Of a stretch of 64,000 nt of DNA, positions 37,043 to 45,425 are shown one piece after another. Source of the DNA: Streptococcus intermedius SK54 = ATCC 27335 (GTDB lineage Bacteria; Bacillota; Bacilli; Lactobacillales; Streptococcaceae); contig NZ_ATFK01000001.1 in assembly GCF_000413475.1 (NCBI RefSeq), positions 434,001 through 498,000 on the forward strand, given 5' to 3'. Made by a program: the position numbers and the translations under genes. The notes under the pieces are model-generated. The model was not told the DNA's origin, did no database searches, and saw only the letters and a list, made by a program, of their open reading frames with translations. Positions within the stretch are counted from its first letter, which is position 1. The number at the start of each line of letters is the position of its first letter.

Positions 37043-38047
37043 ATGAACACAGACGATACTGTAACAATTTATGATGTCGCCCGTGAAGCGGGAGTTTCAA
37101 TGGCGACCGTTAGCCGTGTAGTAAACGGTAATAAAAATGTAAAGGAAAACACAAGAAAAAAAGTCTTAGAAGTCATTGACCGCCTTGACTATCGACCAAA
37201 TGCGGTAGCACGTGGACTTGCCAGCAAGAAAACGACTACAGTAGGAGTTGTCATTCCAAACATCACTAGCAGTTATTTTGCAACACTTGCGAAAGGAATT
37301 GATGATATTGCAGAGATGTATAAGTATAATATTGTCCTAGCTAATAGTGATGAAGATGATGATAAGGAAGTCTCTGTTGTTAATACGCTGTTTTCAAAGC
37401 AAGTAGATGGTATTATCTTTATGGGTTATCATCTGACAGAAAAAATTCGTTCTGAGTTTTCTCGTTCAAGGACGCCAGTTGTACTTGCAGGAACAGTTGA
37501 CGTTGAACATCAATTGCCAAGTGTTAATATTGATTACAAACAAGCAACTATGGATGCGGTAGAATGTCTTGCAAAAGGCAACCGAAAAATTGCTTTTGTA
37601 AGTGGACCTTTGGTAGATGATATTAATGGTAAGATTCGCTTGGCTGGCTACAAAGAAGCTTTGAAAAAAGCAAAATCTTCTTATAGCGAAGGGCTAGTCT
37701 TTGAGTCTAAATATAGTTATGATGATGGTTATCAATTAGCAGAACGCGTTATTGCTTCTAAAGCAACAGCAGCTTTTGTGACTGGTGATGAGCTGGCAGC
37801 TGGACTGTTGAATGGCTTATCAGATAAAGGTGTGAATGTACCAGAAGATTTTGAAATCATTACTAGTGACGATTCTCAGGTAGCACGTTTTACTCGCCCA
37901 AATTTGACAACTATTGGTCAGCCTTTGTATGACCTTGGTGCAATTAGTATGCGTATGTTGACAAAGATTATGCACAAAGAAGAATTAGAAGAACGCGAAG
38001 TGGTATTGGCACATGGTCTGATTGAGCGTTGTTCAACAAGGAAATAA
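37043..38047 (+). CDS. ccpA: Catabolite control protein A
   Basis: 334 residues, LacI/GalR family. N-terminal helix-turn-helix TIYDVAREAGVSMATVSRVV and hinge YRPNAVARGLASK, then the periplasmic-binding-like core (TVGVVIPNITSSYFATLAKG, ITSDDSQVARFTRPNLTTIG). With HPr-Ser-P it represses or activates carbon genes at cre sites. AGAAAGGA precedes ATG 37043. Confidence 0.96.
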   Translation: MNTDDTVTIYDVAREAGVSMATVSRVVNGNKNVKENTRKKVLEVIDRLDYRPNAVARGLASKKTTTVGVVIPNITSSYFATLAKGIDDIAEMYKYNIVLANSDEDDDKEVSVVNTLFSKQVDGIIFMGYHLTEKIRSEFSRSRTPVVLAGTVDVEHQLPSVNIDYKQATMDAVECLAKGNRKIAFVSGPLVDDINGKIRLAGYKEALKKAKSSYSEGLVFESKYSYDDGYQLAERVIASKATAAFVTGDELAAGLLNGLSDKGVNVPEDFEIITSDDSQVARFTRPNLTTIGQPLYDLGAISMRMLTKIMHKEELEEREVVLAHGLIERCSTRK

Positions 38048-38052
38048 AGAAG

Positions 38053-38073
38053 AGGCCGTTAGGCCTTTTTTCT
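38053..38073 (+). terminator. Terminator of ccpA
   Basis: AGGCC GTTA GGCCT followed by TTTTTTCTTTT. Confidence 0.85.
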
Positions 38074-38126
38074 TTTGCTTTTACAATGGGATACCCTTCT
38101 TGGTTTTAATTTTTCCATCTTTTGGG

Positions 38127-38132
38127 TATAAT
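38127..38132 (+). promoter_or_regulatory. -10 box immediately upstream of the first glycolipid transferase gene
   Basis: TATAAT at 38127-38132, only eight bases before ATG 38140. Transcription would start at about 38138-38140, giving a leaderless message; no ribosome site is visible. No clear -35. Confidence 0.6.
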
Positions 38133-38139
38133 AGAAGAC

Positions 38140-39138
38140 ATGAAAGTATTACTTTATTTAGAGGGCAAAGCAGTTTTGGAAAAGTCAGGTATCGGACGAG
38201 CCTTGCAACATCAAATGAAAGCTCTAGATTTGGCTGGAATTCCATACACAACAGACCCTTCAGGAGATTATGATGTAGTGCACATCAATACCTATGGACC
38301 TAGGAGTTTGCGCCTTTTGCATAAAGCTAAAAAGCAAGGGAAAAAGGTGATTATGCATGGGCACTCGACTAAGGAAGATTTTCGTAATTCTTTTATTGGG
38401 TCAAATCTTTTTGCCTCTGCTTTTGGTAAGTATCTAGCTCATATGTATCAAATGGCAGATTTTATCATTACACCATCTGAGTATTCCAAAAAATTGATTC
38501 AGGGTTATGGTGTGACAACACCAATTGTGGCTGTTTCTAATGGAATTGACCTTCAGAAATATAAAAAGAATCCACATAAAGAAGAAGTGTTTAGGAATCA
38601 TTTTCATATCCAAGAAGGAGATAAGGTAGTTGTTTGTGCAGGACTTTATTTCAGGCGCAAGGGCATTGAAGATTTTGTAGAAGTAGCACGCAGAATGCCA
38701 GATGTTCGCTTTATTTGGCTGGGTAGTATTAATAAATGGATTATTCCACGGAAAATTAGAAATCTTGTCCTTTTTAATCATCCTAAAAATGTTGAATTTC
38801 CGGGTTATTTCAAAGGTGCTGTTTTTGAAGGAGCTATGAGTGGTAGCAGTCTTTTCTTTTTCCCAAGCTATGAAGAAACGGAAGGGATTGTTGTGTTAGA
38901 GGCTTTAGCTAGTTGTCAACATGTAGTTTTGCGAGATATTCCTGTATATGAAGGCTGGATTGATGAGCAATCAGCTGAATTGGGACACAATGTAGATGAA
39001 TTTGTAGACTCTATCCAAAAGATTTTGGATGGAAAGGTGGATAAGAGAGAAGCTGGCTATAAAGTGGCTCAGAGTCGTTCCATTGATGACGTTGCTTATA
39101 AGCTAGTGGAAGCCTATCAAAAAGTATTGGAGATGTAG
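38140..39138 (+). CDS. Glycolipid glycosyltransferase (CpoA-like, GT4)
   Basis: 332 residues. The N-terminus MKVLLYLEGKAVLEKSGIGR is characteristic of the streptococcal CpoA family, which adds a second sugar to monoglucosyl-diacylglycerol to form the diglycosyl anchor of lipoteichoic acid. GT4 donor motif: FFFPSYEETEGIVVLEALA. ATG 38140 is the start; the frame upstream (from TTG 38122) contains the -10 box. It is followed after one base by a second GT4 gene that probably makes the monoglucosyl lipid. Confidence 0.82.
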   Translation: MKVLLYLEGKAVLEKSGIGRALQHQMKALDLAGIPYTTDPSGDYDVVHINTYGPRSLRLLHKAKKQGKKVIMHGHSTKEDFRNSFIGSNLFASAFGKYLAHMYQMADFIITPSEYSKKLIQGYGVTTPIVAVSNGIDLQKYKKNPHKEEVFRNHFHIQEGDKVVVCAGLYFRRKGIEDFVEVARRMPDVRFIWLGSINKWIIPRKIRNLVLFNHPKNVEFPGYFKGAVFEGAMSGSSLFFFPSYEETEGIVVLEALASCQHVVLRDIPVYEGWIDEQSAELGHNVDEFVDSIQKILDGKVDKREAGYKVAQSRSIDDVAYKLVEAYQKVLEM

Positions 39139-39139
39139 C

Positions 39140-40453
39140 ATGCGAATTGGTCTTTTTACGGATACCTATTTTCCTCAGGTTTCAGGAGTGGCAACCAGTA
39201 TCCGGACATTAAAAACAGAATTAGAAAAGCTTGGTCATACTGTTTTTATTTTTACAACAACAGACAAGGATGTCAATCGTTATGAAGATTGGCAAATTAT
39301 TCGAATTCCAAGTGTACCGTTCTTTGCTTTTAAAGATCGACGAATTGCTTATCGAGGTTTTTCAACAGCTTTAGAAATTGCACGTCAATATCAATTAGAT
39401 ATTATCCATACTCAAACCGAATTTTCTTTGGGTTTATTAGGGGTTTGGATTGCTAAGGAGTTGCGAATCCCTGTTGTTCATACCTATCATACACAATATG
39501 AAGACTATGTACGGTATATTGCTAAAGGTATGGTCATTCGCCCTAGTATGGTCAAATATATTGTTCGCGGATTCATGAGTGATTTGGATGGTGTGATTTG
39601 CCCAAGTGAGATTGTCTATGACCTACTCATGAAATACAAGGTGAAAGTAGAAAAGCGCGTTATTCCGACTGGAATTGAACTGGCCAAGTTTGAACGCCCA
39701 GAACTTACTAAAGAGAATGTTGCTGATTTGCGTGAAAAATTAGGTATTTCGAACCAAGAAACCATGCTGCTGAGTTTGTCACGTGTTTCATATGAAAAAA
39801 ACATTCAAGCGATTTTAGCTGCTCTGCCGAAAGTTTTAGAAGAAAATCCAAATGTGAAGCTGGTAGTAGCAGGAAATGGACCTTATTTGTCGGACTTAAA
39901 GGCACAAGCCAAACGGTTGAACATCACAGATATGGTTATTTTTACAGGAATGATTGCGCCGAGTGAAACTGCTTTGTATTATAAAGCGGCTGATTTCTTT
40001 ATTTCAGCTTCAACCAGTGAAACGCAGGGATTGACATATTTAGAAAGTCTAGCTAGTGGTACTCCGATAATTGCGCATGGAAATCCTTATTTAGACAATG
40101 TTATCAATGATAAAATGTTTGGAACACTTTATTATGAAGAACGTGACTTGGCGGGAGCGATTTTGGAAGCTGTTATTACAACACCAGATTTGGATGAAAA
40201 GAGTCTCGCTACAAAATTATATGAAATCTCTGCTGAAAACTTTGGGCGTCGTGTATATGAATTCTACTTGGATTTGATTATTTCAAAAGATTTTGCCAAT
40301 GATTTGCATCCGGAGGAAACTGTTAGTAAGCGATTGGCGAAATCGGTTATCTATCTTCCTAAAAAAGCGATTGCTCTCCCTGTAAATGGTTCAGCACGAA
40401 TGTTTAAAGCTTCAAAACGACAAATCAAAAATATACAGAAATACCTGAAATAG
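39140..40453 (+). CDS. 1,2-diacylglycerol 3-glucosyltransferase (alMGS-like, GT4)
   Basis: 437 residues. N-terminal MRIGLFTDTYFPQVSGVATS and HTQTEFSLGLLGVWIAKELRI-type sequence, VHTYHTQYEDYVRYI, and the donor site STSETQGLTYLESLASGTP are typical of monoglucosyl-diacylglycerol synthases. The C-terminus is basic and amphipathic (RMFKASKRQIKNIQKYLK), fitting membrane attachment. It provides the lipid acceptor for the CpoA-like enzyme encoded just upstream. Confidence 0.85.
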   Translation: MRIGLFTDTYFPQVSGVATSIRTLKTELEKLGHTVFIFTTTDKDVNRYEDWQIIRIPSVPFFAFKDRRIAYRGFSTALEIARQYQLDIIHTQTEFSLGLLGVWIAKELRIPVVHTYHTQYEDYVRYIAKGMVIRPSMVKYIVRGFMSDLDGVICPSEIVYDLLMKYKVKVEKRVIPTGIELAKFERPELTKENVADLREKLGISNQETMLLSLSRVSYEKNIQAILAALPKVLEENPNVKLVVAGNGPYLSDLKAQAKRLNITDMVIFTGMIAPSETALYYKAADFFISASTSETQGLTYLESLASGTPIIAHGNPYLDNVINDKMFGTLYYEERDLAGAILEAVITTPDLDEKSLATKLYEISAENFGRRVYEFYLDLIISKDFANDLHPEETVSKRLAKSVIYLPKKAIALPVNGSARMFKASKRQIKNIQKYLK

Positions 40454-40479
40454 AAGTCCTAAATAAGTGAGGTGAGAAA

Positions 40480-40821
40480 ATGAAACGTATTCTTCCTTTT
40501 TTAGCTGTATTATTCTTTTTCTATTTATTATTTTATGAAATTGTCCAAGTGATACCGATGAAGGAATTGTTACGAAAGGGGTTGATGATTCAAAATATTT
40601 TTGTTTATTCACCCCTCACAACAGTCCTTGTGGCAGCTATCTATACGGGTTTGTACGGTTTTTCTCATCGTTTCTTGCTTCTAGTGACACTCATGTTTTT
40701 TGTGACCATTCTGACCTTTGGCGAATGGATTTTACTATATCATGCGATTTATTTTATATGTGTATTAGTAGGTACAGGTTTAGGTTATGGAGTGTTTCGT
40801 TGGAGAAGGGGAACTCAATAA
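40480..40821 (+). CDS. Small polytopic membrane protein of unknown function
   Basis: 113 residues with about four hydrophobic helices (5-22, 42-62, 66-84, 88-106) and basic ends. GTGAGGTGAG precedes ATG 40480. I do not recognise a family. It stands 26 bases behind the glycolipid synthase gene and may be part of that operon, so a role at the membrane in lipid or teichoic acid metabolism is possible but unproven. Confidence 0.6.
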   Translation: MKRILPFLAVLFFFYLLFYEIVQVIPMKELLRKGLMIQNIFVYSPLTTVLVAAIYTGLYGFSHRFLLLVTLMFFVTILTFGEWILLYHAIYFICVLVGTGLGYGVFRWRRGTQ

Positions 40822-41084
40822 AAATCAAGTAGTTCAGATGTTTGCTGTATTAGGGGCATCCTGAAGTAGCAGTAAAAAAACTAGAACAATTGTAATGCGT
40901 TTTGGAATGTTTTTCGAAACAGTTAATGAATGGGGGATGACTGTTGTCTCAACCCTTTTTTAATACTCATGGAAGAAATACCTTCACAAAGACGAAGTGT
41001 TACCTATTTAACATATTTGTTCTAAAATTGTAAAGTAAAGAAATACTGTTTTATGAGTTGAATTGGTGAATTTTAAGGAAATTT

Positions 41085-41093
41085 TGGTATAAT
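41085..41093 (+). promoter_or_regulatory. Extended -10 promoter of walRKJ
   Basis: TGGTATAAT at 41085-41093, 25 bases before the ribosome site AAAAAGG. The rest of the 297-base gap (40822-41118) shows no other clear element. Confidence 0.65.
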
Positions 41094-41118
41094 AAAAAGA
41101 TAGAAAAAGGTGAATAAG

Positions 41119-41820
41119 ATGAAAAAAATATTAGTTGTAGATGATGAAAAACCAATCTCAGATATCATAAAATTTAACATGGTAAAAGAAGGTTATGAGG
41201 TAGTGACAGCCTTCGATGGTCGTGAAGCGTTAGAGCTGTTTGAAGCAGAACGTCCAGATATTTTGATTTTGGATTTGATGTTGCCTGAAATAGATGGCTT
41301 AGAGGTAGCGCGAACGATTCGGAAAACGAGCAATGTACCAATCATCGTTCTGTCTGCTAAAGATAGCGAATTTGATAAAGTCATTGGTCTCGAAATTGGC
41401 GCAGATGATTATATGACAAAGCCGTTTTCTAATCGTGAGTTACAGGCGCGTGTCAAAGCTATTTTACGTCGTACAGATTTGACAATTGAAAATCAAGAAG
41501 CAGAAGCTGCTCCAACAGAAATTGTGATTGGAGATTTGCAGATTTTGACGGATGCTTTTGTTGTGAAAAAGCATGGTGAAGAATTGGATTTAACACACCG
41601 TGAATTTGAATTACTACACCACCTAGCTACACATATTGGTCAAGTGATGACGCGTGAACACCTACTAGAAACAGTATGGGGTTATGATTATTTTGGAGAT
41701 GTGCGGACTGTTGATGTAACGATTCGCCGTTTGAGGGAAAAAATTGAAGATATTCCTAGCCGCCCAGAGTATATTTTAACACGGCGTGGTGTTGGATATT
41801 ATATGAGAAACAATGATTGA
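41119..41820 (+). CDS. walR: Response regulator WalR (VicR)
   Basis: 233 residues, OmpR/PhoB type. Receiver domain with [11 protein letters not shown], phosphoacceptor Asp in [25 protein letters not shown] and DDYMTKPF; winged helix with [19 protein letters not shown] and [12 protein letters not shown]. It controls wall hydrolase and growth genes and is essential in pneumococcus. ATG 41119 is used, with AAAAAGG just upstream; GTG 41110 overlaps that site. Overlaps walK by eight bases. Confidence 0.97.
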   Translation: MKKILVVDDEKPISDIIKFNMVKEGYEVVTAFDGREALELFEAERPDILILDLMLPEIDGLEVARTIRKTSNVPIIVLSAKDSEFDKVIGLEIGADDYMTKPFSNRELQARVKAILRRTDLTIENQEAEAAPTEIVIGDLQILTDAFVVKKHGEELDLTHREFELLHHLATHIGQVMTREHLLETVWGYDYFGDVRTVDVTIRRLREKIEDIPSRPEYILTRRGVGYYMRNND

Positions 41821-43165
41821 TAATATAAGACAATTTGTCGTATCAAAAGATTTTGTATTTGTCCTACTCATTTTAGGATTTATTTTGGTCATTACGTTGC
41901 TGTCCTTGGAAAATCGACGTGATAATGTTCGTATTCGCCAATTGAATCAAAAAGTGAAAGACTTAATTGCGGGAGATTATTCAGAAGTTTTAGATATGCA
42001 AGGTGGTCCAGAAATCACTGACATTACCAATAGTATCAATGATTTATCTGAAGTGATTCGCTTAACGCATGAAAATTTAGAACAAGAAACTAAGAGGTTA
42101 TCAAGTATCTTGTCCTACATGACGGACGGTGTCCTTGCGACCAATCGTCGTGGGCAAATTATCATGATCAATGATATGGCGACCAAGCAGTTGGGAGTCA
42201 AGGAATCTGATGCACGAAAGATGAATATCTTAAAACTGTTGGGGATTGAAGATGAATATGATTTACGGGACTTGATTACGAAAGTTCCAGAGCTGACCAT
42301 TGATTCACAGGATGAAAATGGAGAATTTTTAAGCCTGCGTGTTCGCTTTGCCTTGATTCGTCGAGAGTCAGGCTTTATTTCTGGGTTGGTTGCAGTGTTG
42401 CATGATACAACGGAGCAGGAAAAAGAGGAACGTGAGCGGAGACTATTTGTTTCTAATGTCAGTCATGAATTGCGTACTCCCTTGACCAGTGTCAAGTCTT
42501 ATCTGGAAGCATTAGATGAAGGCGCTTTGTCTGAGCCGGTTGCGCCAGATTTCATCAAGGTTTCGTTAGATGAAACCAATCGGATGATGCGAATGGTTTC
42601 GGACTTACTGAGTTTGTCGCGGATTGATAATGCGACTAGCCATTTGGATATTGAACTGACAAATTTTACAGCTTTCATCACATTTATTTTGAATCGTTTT
42701 GACAAGATTAGAAGTCAGAACGATGATAAAAAGTACGAAATTATCCGAGATTATCCAATTAATTCTACTTGGGTCGAAATTGATACAGATAAAATGACAC
42801 AAGTTATTGATAATATTATCAATAATGCCATTAAATATTCTCCTGATGGTGGTAAGATTACGGTGAGTATGAAAACAACTGAGACCCAAATGATTTTATC
42901 TATATCAGATGAAGGTTTAGGAATTCCCAAAAAAGATTTACCAAAAATTTTTGATCGATTTTATCGTGTAGACAAAGCGAGAAGTCGTGCACAAGGTGGA
43001 TCGGGACTGGGCTTGGCCATTGCTAAAGAAATTATCAAGCAGCATAACGGTTTTATCTGGGCGAAGAGTGAATATGGTAAAGGATCGACATTTACAATCG
43101 TTCTGCCTTATGACAAAGAAGCTGTCAAAGATGATGATTGGGAAGAAGATGGATTAGAAGGATAG
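41813..43165 (+). CDS. walK: Sensor histidine kinase WalK (VicK)
   Basis: 450 residues. A single membrane helix (about 13-31) without extracellular domain, the streptococcal form; then HAMP, PAS ([19 protein letters not shown]), the dimerisation/phosphorylation domain with His218 in [14 protein letters not shown], and the ATPase domain ([47 protein letters not shown]). Partner of WalR. Confidence 0.97.
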   Translation: MIDNIRQFVVSKDFVFVLLILGFILVITLLSLENRRDNVRIRQLNQKVKDLIAGDYSEVLDMQGGPEITDITNSINDLSEVIRLTHENLEQETKRLSSILSYMTDGVLATNRRGQIIMINDMATKQLGVKESDARKMNILKLLGIEDEYDLRDLITKVPELTIDSQDENGEFLSLRVRFALIRRESGFISGLVAVLHDTTEQEKEERERRLFVSNVSHELRTPLTSVKSYLEALDEGALSEPVAPDFIKVSLDETNRMMRMVSDLLSLSRIDNATSHLDIELTNFTAFITFILNRFDKIRSQNDDKKYEIIRDYPINSTWVEIDTDKMTQVIDNIINNAIKYSPDGGKITVSMKTTETQMILSISDEGLGIPKKDLPKIFDRFYRVDKARSRAQGGSGLGLAIAKEIIKQHNGFIWAKSEYGKGSTFTIVLPYDKEAVKDDDWEEDGLEG

Positions 43166-43166
43166 C

Positions 43167-43970
43167 ATGAACGAGAAAGGATTTAAGTACAGTATTTTAG
43201 CGTCAGGTTCTACTGGTAATTGTTTCTATTTAGAAACCCCGAAGAGAAAGTTGTTGATTGATGCAGGTTTATCCGGAAAGAAAATTACTAGTTTGTTGAG
43301 CGAAATTGATCGTAAGCCAGAGGATTTGGATGCTATTTTGGTGACGCATGAACATAAAGACCATATTCATGGTGTGGGTGTTTTAGCACGGAAATATCAT
43401 TTAGATATTTATGCTAATCAAGATACTTGGAATGCCATGGAAACAGCGCTTGGAAAGATTGATGTCAGCCAGAAGCATATTTTTGAAATGGGAAAAACGA
43501 AAACATTTGGTGATATTGATATTGAAAGCTTTGGGGTCAGTCATGATGCGGTCGCACCACAATTCTATCGATTGATGAAAGATGACAAAAGTTTTGTTTT
43601 GCTGACGGACACTGGTTATGTCAGCGATCGGATGGCAGGAATCATTGAAAATGCAGATGGCTATTTGATTGAATCAAATCATGATATTGAAATCCTGCGC
43701 AGTGGTGCTTATCCTTGGAGTTTAAAGCAGCGAATTTTGTCTGATCAAGGGCATTTGTCGAATGATGATGGTGCTGAAACTATGATTCGCACTCTTGGGA
43801 TTCGGACAAAGAAAATCTATCTAGGACATCTCAGCAAGGAAAATAATACTAAAGAATTGGCTCATATTACAATGGTCAATCAATTGGCACAAGCTGACTT
43901 GGCAGTGGAGCATGATTTTCATGTGTATGATACGTCACCAGATACGGCGACACCTTTAACCAATATTTAG
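43167..43970 (+). CDS. walJ: Metallo-beta-lactamase fold protein WalJ (VicX)
   Basis: 267 residues. Metal motif THEHKDHIHG (HxHxDH), SGSTGNCFYLE at the N-terminus, ESNHDIE and YLGHLSKENN. YycJ/VicX family exonuclease-like proteins, third gene of the wal operon in streptococci; a role in DNA mismatch processing has been suggested for relatives. One base after walK. Confidence 0.95.
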   Translation: MNEKGFKYSILASGSTGNCFYLETPKRKLLIDAGLSGKKITSLLSEIDRKPEDLDAILVTHEHKDHIHGVGVLARKYHLDIYANQDTWNAMETALGKIDVSQKHIFEMGKTKTFGDIDIESFGVSHDAVAPQFYRLMKDDKSFVLLTDTGYVSDRMAGIIENADGYLIESNHDIEILRSGAYPWSLKQRILSDQGHLSNDDGAETMIRTLGIRTKKIYLGHLSKENNTKELAHITMVNQLAQADLAVEHDFHVYDTSPDTATPLTNI

Positions 43971-43978
43971 GAGAAGTT

Positions 43979-44338
43979 ATGCGAATTTTTTATTTGATGA
44001 TTGGTTTTACTTCATTAGGATTAGCACTTTTAGGTGTTGTTTTACCATTGTTGCCAACGACTCCCTTTTTATTGTTGGCTATTGCTTGTTTTTCACGCAG
44101 TTCTAAGCGGTTTGAACAATGGTTGTACCACACTAAGTTGTATCAAATCTATGTAGCAGACTTTCGCGAAACAGGTACTATTACTCGTGAACGTAAAAGA
44201 AAAATTCTTGTTTCCATTTATATTCTAATGGGAATTTCAATCTTCTTTGCACCAATTATTTGGATCAAACTTTCTTTGGTGGGACTCACTCTTTTTATAA
44301 CTTACTATTTATTCAAAGTTATTCCAGATAAGGAATGA
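43979..44338 (+). CDS. DUF454 (YbaN family) inner membrane protein
   Basis: 119 residues with three or four membrane helices. The N-terminal LGLALLGVVLPLLPTTPFLLLAIACFSRSS is the DUF454 signature, and the middle RETGTITRERKRKI is a basic cytoplasmic loop. Function unknown. AGGAGAA precedes ATG 43979; it is probably co-transcribed with walJ. Confidence 0.85.
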   Translation: MRIFYLMIGFTSLGLALLGVVLPLLPTTPFLLLAIACFSRSSKRFEQWLYHTKLYQIYVADFRETGTITRERKRKILVSIYILMGISIFFAPIIWIKLSLVGLTLFITYYLFKVIPDKE

Positions 44339-44387
44339 AAATTCATTTCGTTTCTAGTGAACTTTTGCTATCAAATTCTTGGTATCG

Positions 44388-44417
44388 TTGGAGTATCAAG
44401 GATTTTTTTGATATAAT
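44388..44417 (+). promoter_or_regulatory. Promoter of rnc-smc-ftsY
   Basis: TTGGAG (44388-44393), 18-base spacer, extended -10 TGATATAAT ending at 44417. A transcript from here would have a leader of about 300 bases before rnc. Confidence 0.65.
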
Positions 44418-44423
44418 GATAGA

Positions 44424-44726
44424 GTGTTTGTTTACACCTATACCTTGTGGGAATCTCTTTAAACTTCGTCAGCTCTCAATTCTGTGAACCACAAGATAAA
44501 GAAAATAATTTTTGTCAAATTTTCCGTTCTCTTTATTATTGACTTCATCAGTTTTGTTTGCAACTCCAAAGATTTATCCGTTTTTTGGCCTTACCAGTGG
44601 ATTTTATTCTTAGATTCAACTATCTCCTAGATAACTGGGGGTGGTGGATAAAGTTCACAAAGTGAACAGCATTAAGTTGGTAATTTTCATTGAATAGTAA
44701 AAAATTTCTTTTTGAAAGGAGAAAAA
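44424..44726 (+). promoter_or_regulatory. Long leader of rnc with paired elements
   Basis: About 300 bases without ORF. CTTGTGG (44454-44460) can pair with CCACAAG (44490-44496); GTTCAC AAA GTGAAC forms a hairpin near 44651-44665. Two loosely similar segments, ACTTCGTCAGCTCT (about 44464) and ACTTCATCAGTTTT (about 44544), recall a dispersed streptococcal intergenic repeat. Long leaders of rnc are self-cleaved by RNase III in other bacteria; here that is inference. Confidence 0.45.
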
Positions 44727-45425
44727 ATGAGAGATTTACATAAAGTTTTAAATCAGCAATTCGGAATTGCCTTCCAAGATGAGCAATTGCTGGAAACAGC
44801 TTTTACGCATACTAGCTATGCTAACGAGCACCGCCTCTTAAACATTTCACATAATGAGCGCTTGGAATTTTTAGGAGACGCTGTTCTACAATTATTGATT
44901 TCAGAATATCTGTATAAAAAATATCCGAAGAAACCAGAAGGAGACTTATCAAAACTTCGATCGACAATTGTACGTGAAGAAAGTTTGGCTGGTTTTAGTC
45001 GAGATTGTCAGTTTGATCAATTTATCAAATTGGGTCGTGGCGAAGAAAAATCAGGTGGTCGAAATCGTGATACCATTCTCGGCGATTTATTTGAGGCCTT
45101 TTTAGGAGCACTTTTGTTAGATAAAGATGTGGAAGCTGTTCGGACTTTCCTTTATCAGATTATGATTCCAAAGGTGGAGGCTGGGGACTTTGAGCAAGTG
45201 ATTGATTACAAGACAAAGCTACAAGAATTGCTCCAAGTAAATGGTGATGTCGAGATTCTCTATCAGGTCGTTTCAGAGACTGGTCCGGCACATGCCAAAG
45301 AATTTGCTGTATCTGTCTCAGTAGACGGCAGAGTGGTTGGTGACGGGAAAGGTCGTTCTAAGAAACTAGCGGAGCAGGAAGCCGCAAAAAATGCATATGA
45401 AAAGGAAAATCATTCATGTATTTAA
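44727..45425 (+). CDS. rnc: Ribonuclease III
   Basis: 232 residues. RNase III signature [22 protein letters not shown] near residue 38, second acidic site [18 protein letters not shown], and a C-terminal double-stranded-RNA-binding domain ([12 protein letters not shown] ... [17 protein letters not shown]). ATG 44727 follows AAAGGAGAA; the TTG at 44712 overlaps that site. Its end overlaps the smc start by ten bases. Confidence 0.96.
   Translation: MRDLHKVLNQQFGIAFQDEQLLETAFTHTSYANEHRLLNISHNERLEFLGDAVLQLLISEYLYKKYPKKPEGDLSKLRSTIVREESLAGFSRDCQFDQFIKLGRGEEKSGGRNRDTILGDLFEAFLGALLLDKDVEAVRTFLYQIMIPKVEAGDFEQVIDYKTKLQELLQVNGDVEILYQVVSETGPAHAKEFAVSVSVDGRVVGDGKGRSKKLAEQEAAKNAYEKENHSCI

Noticed and set aside
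44339..44711. tRNA or known riboswitch in the rnc leader
   Set aside because: No cloverleaf, CCA end or conserved riboswitch core that I can recognise.
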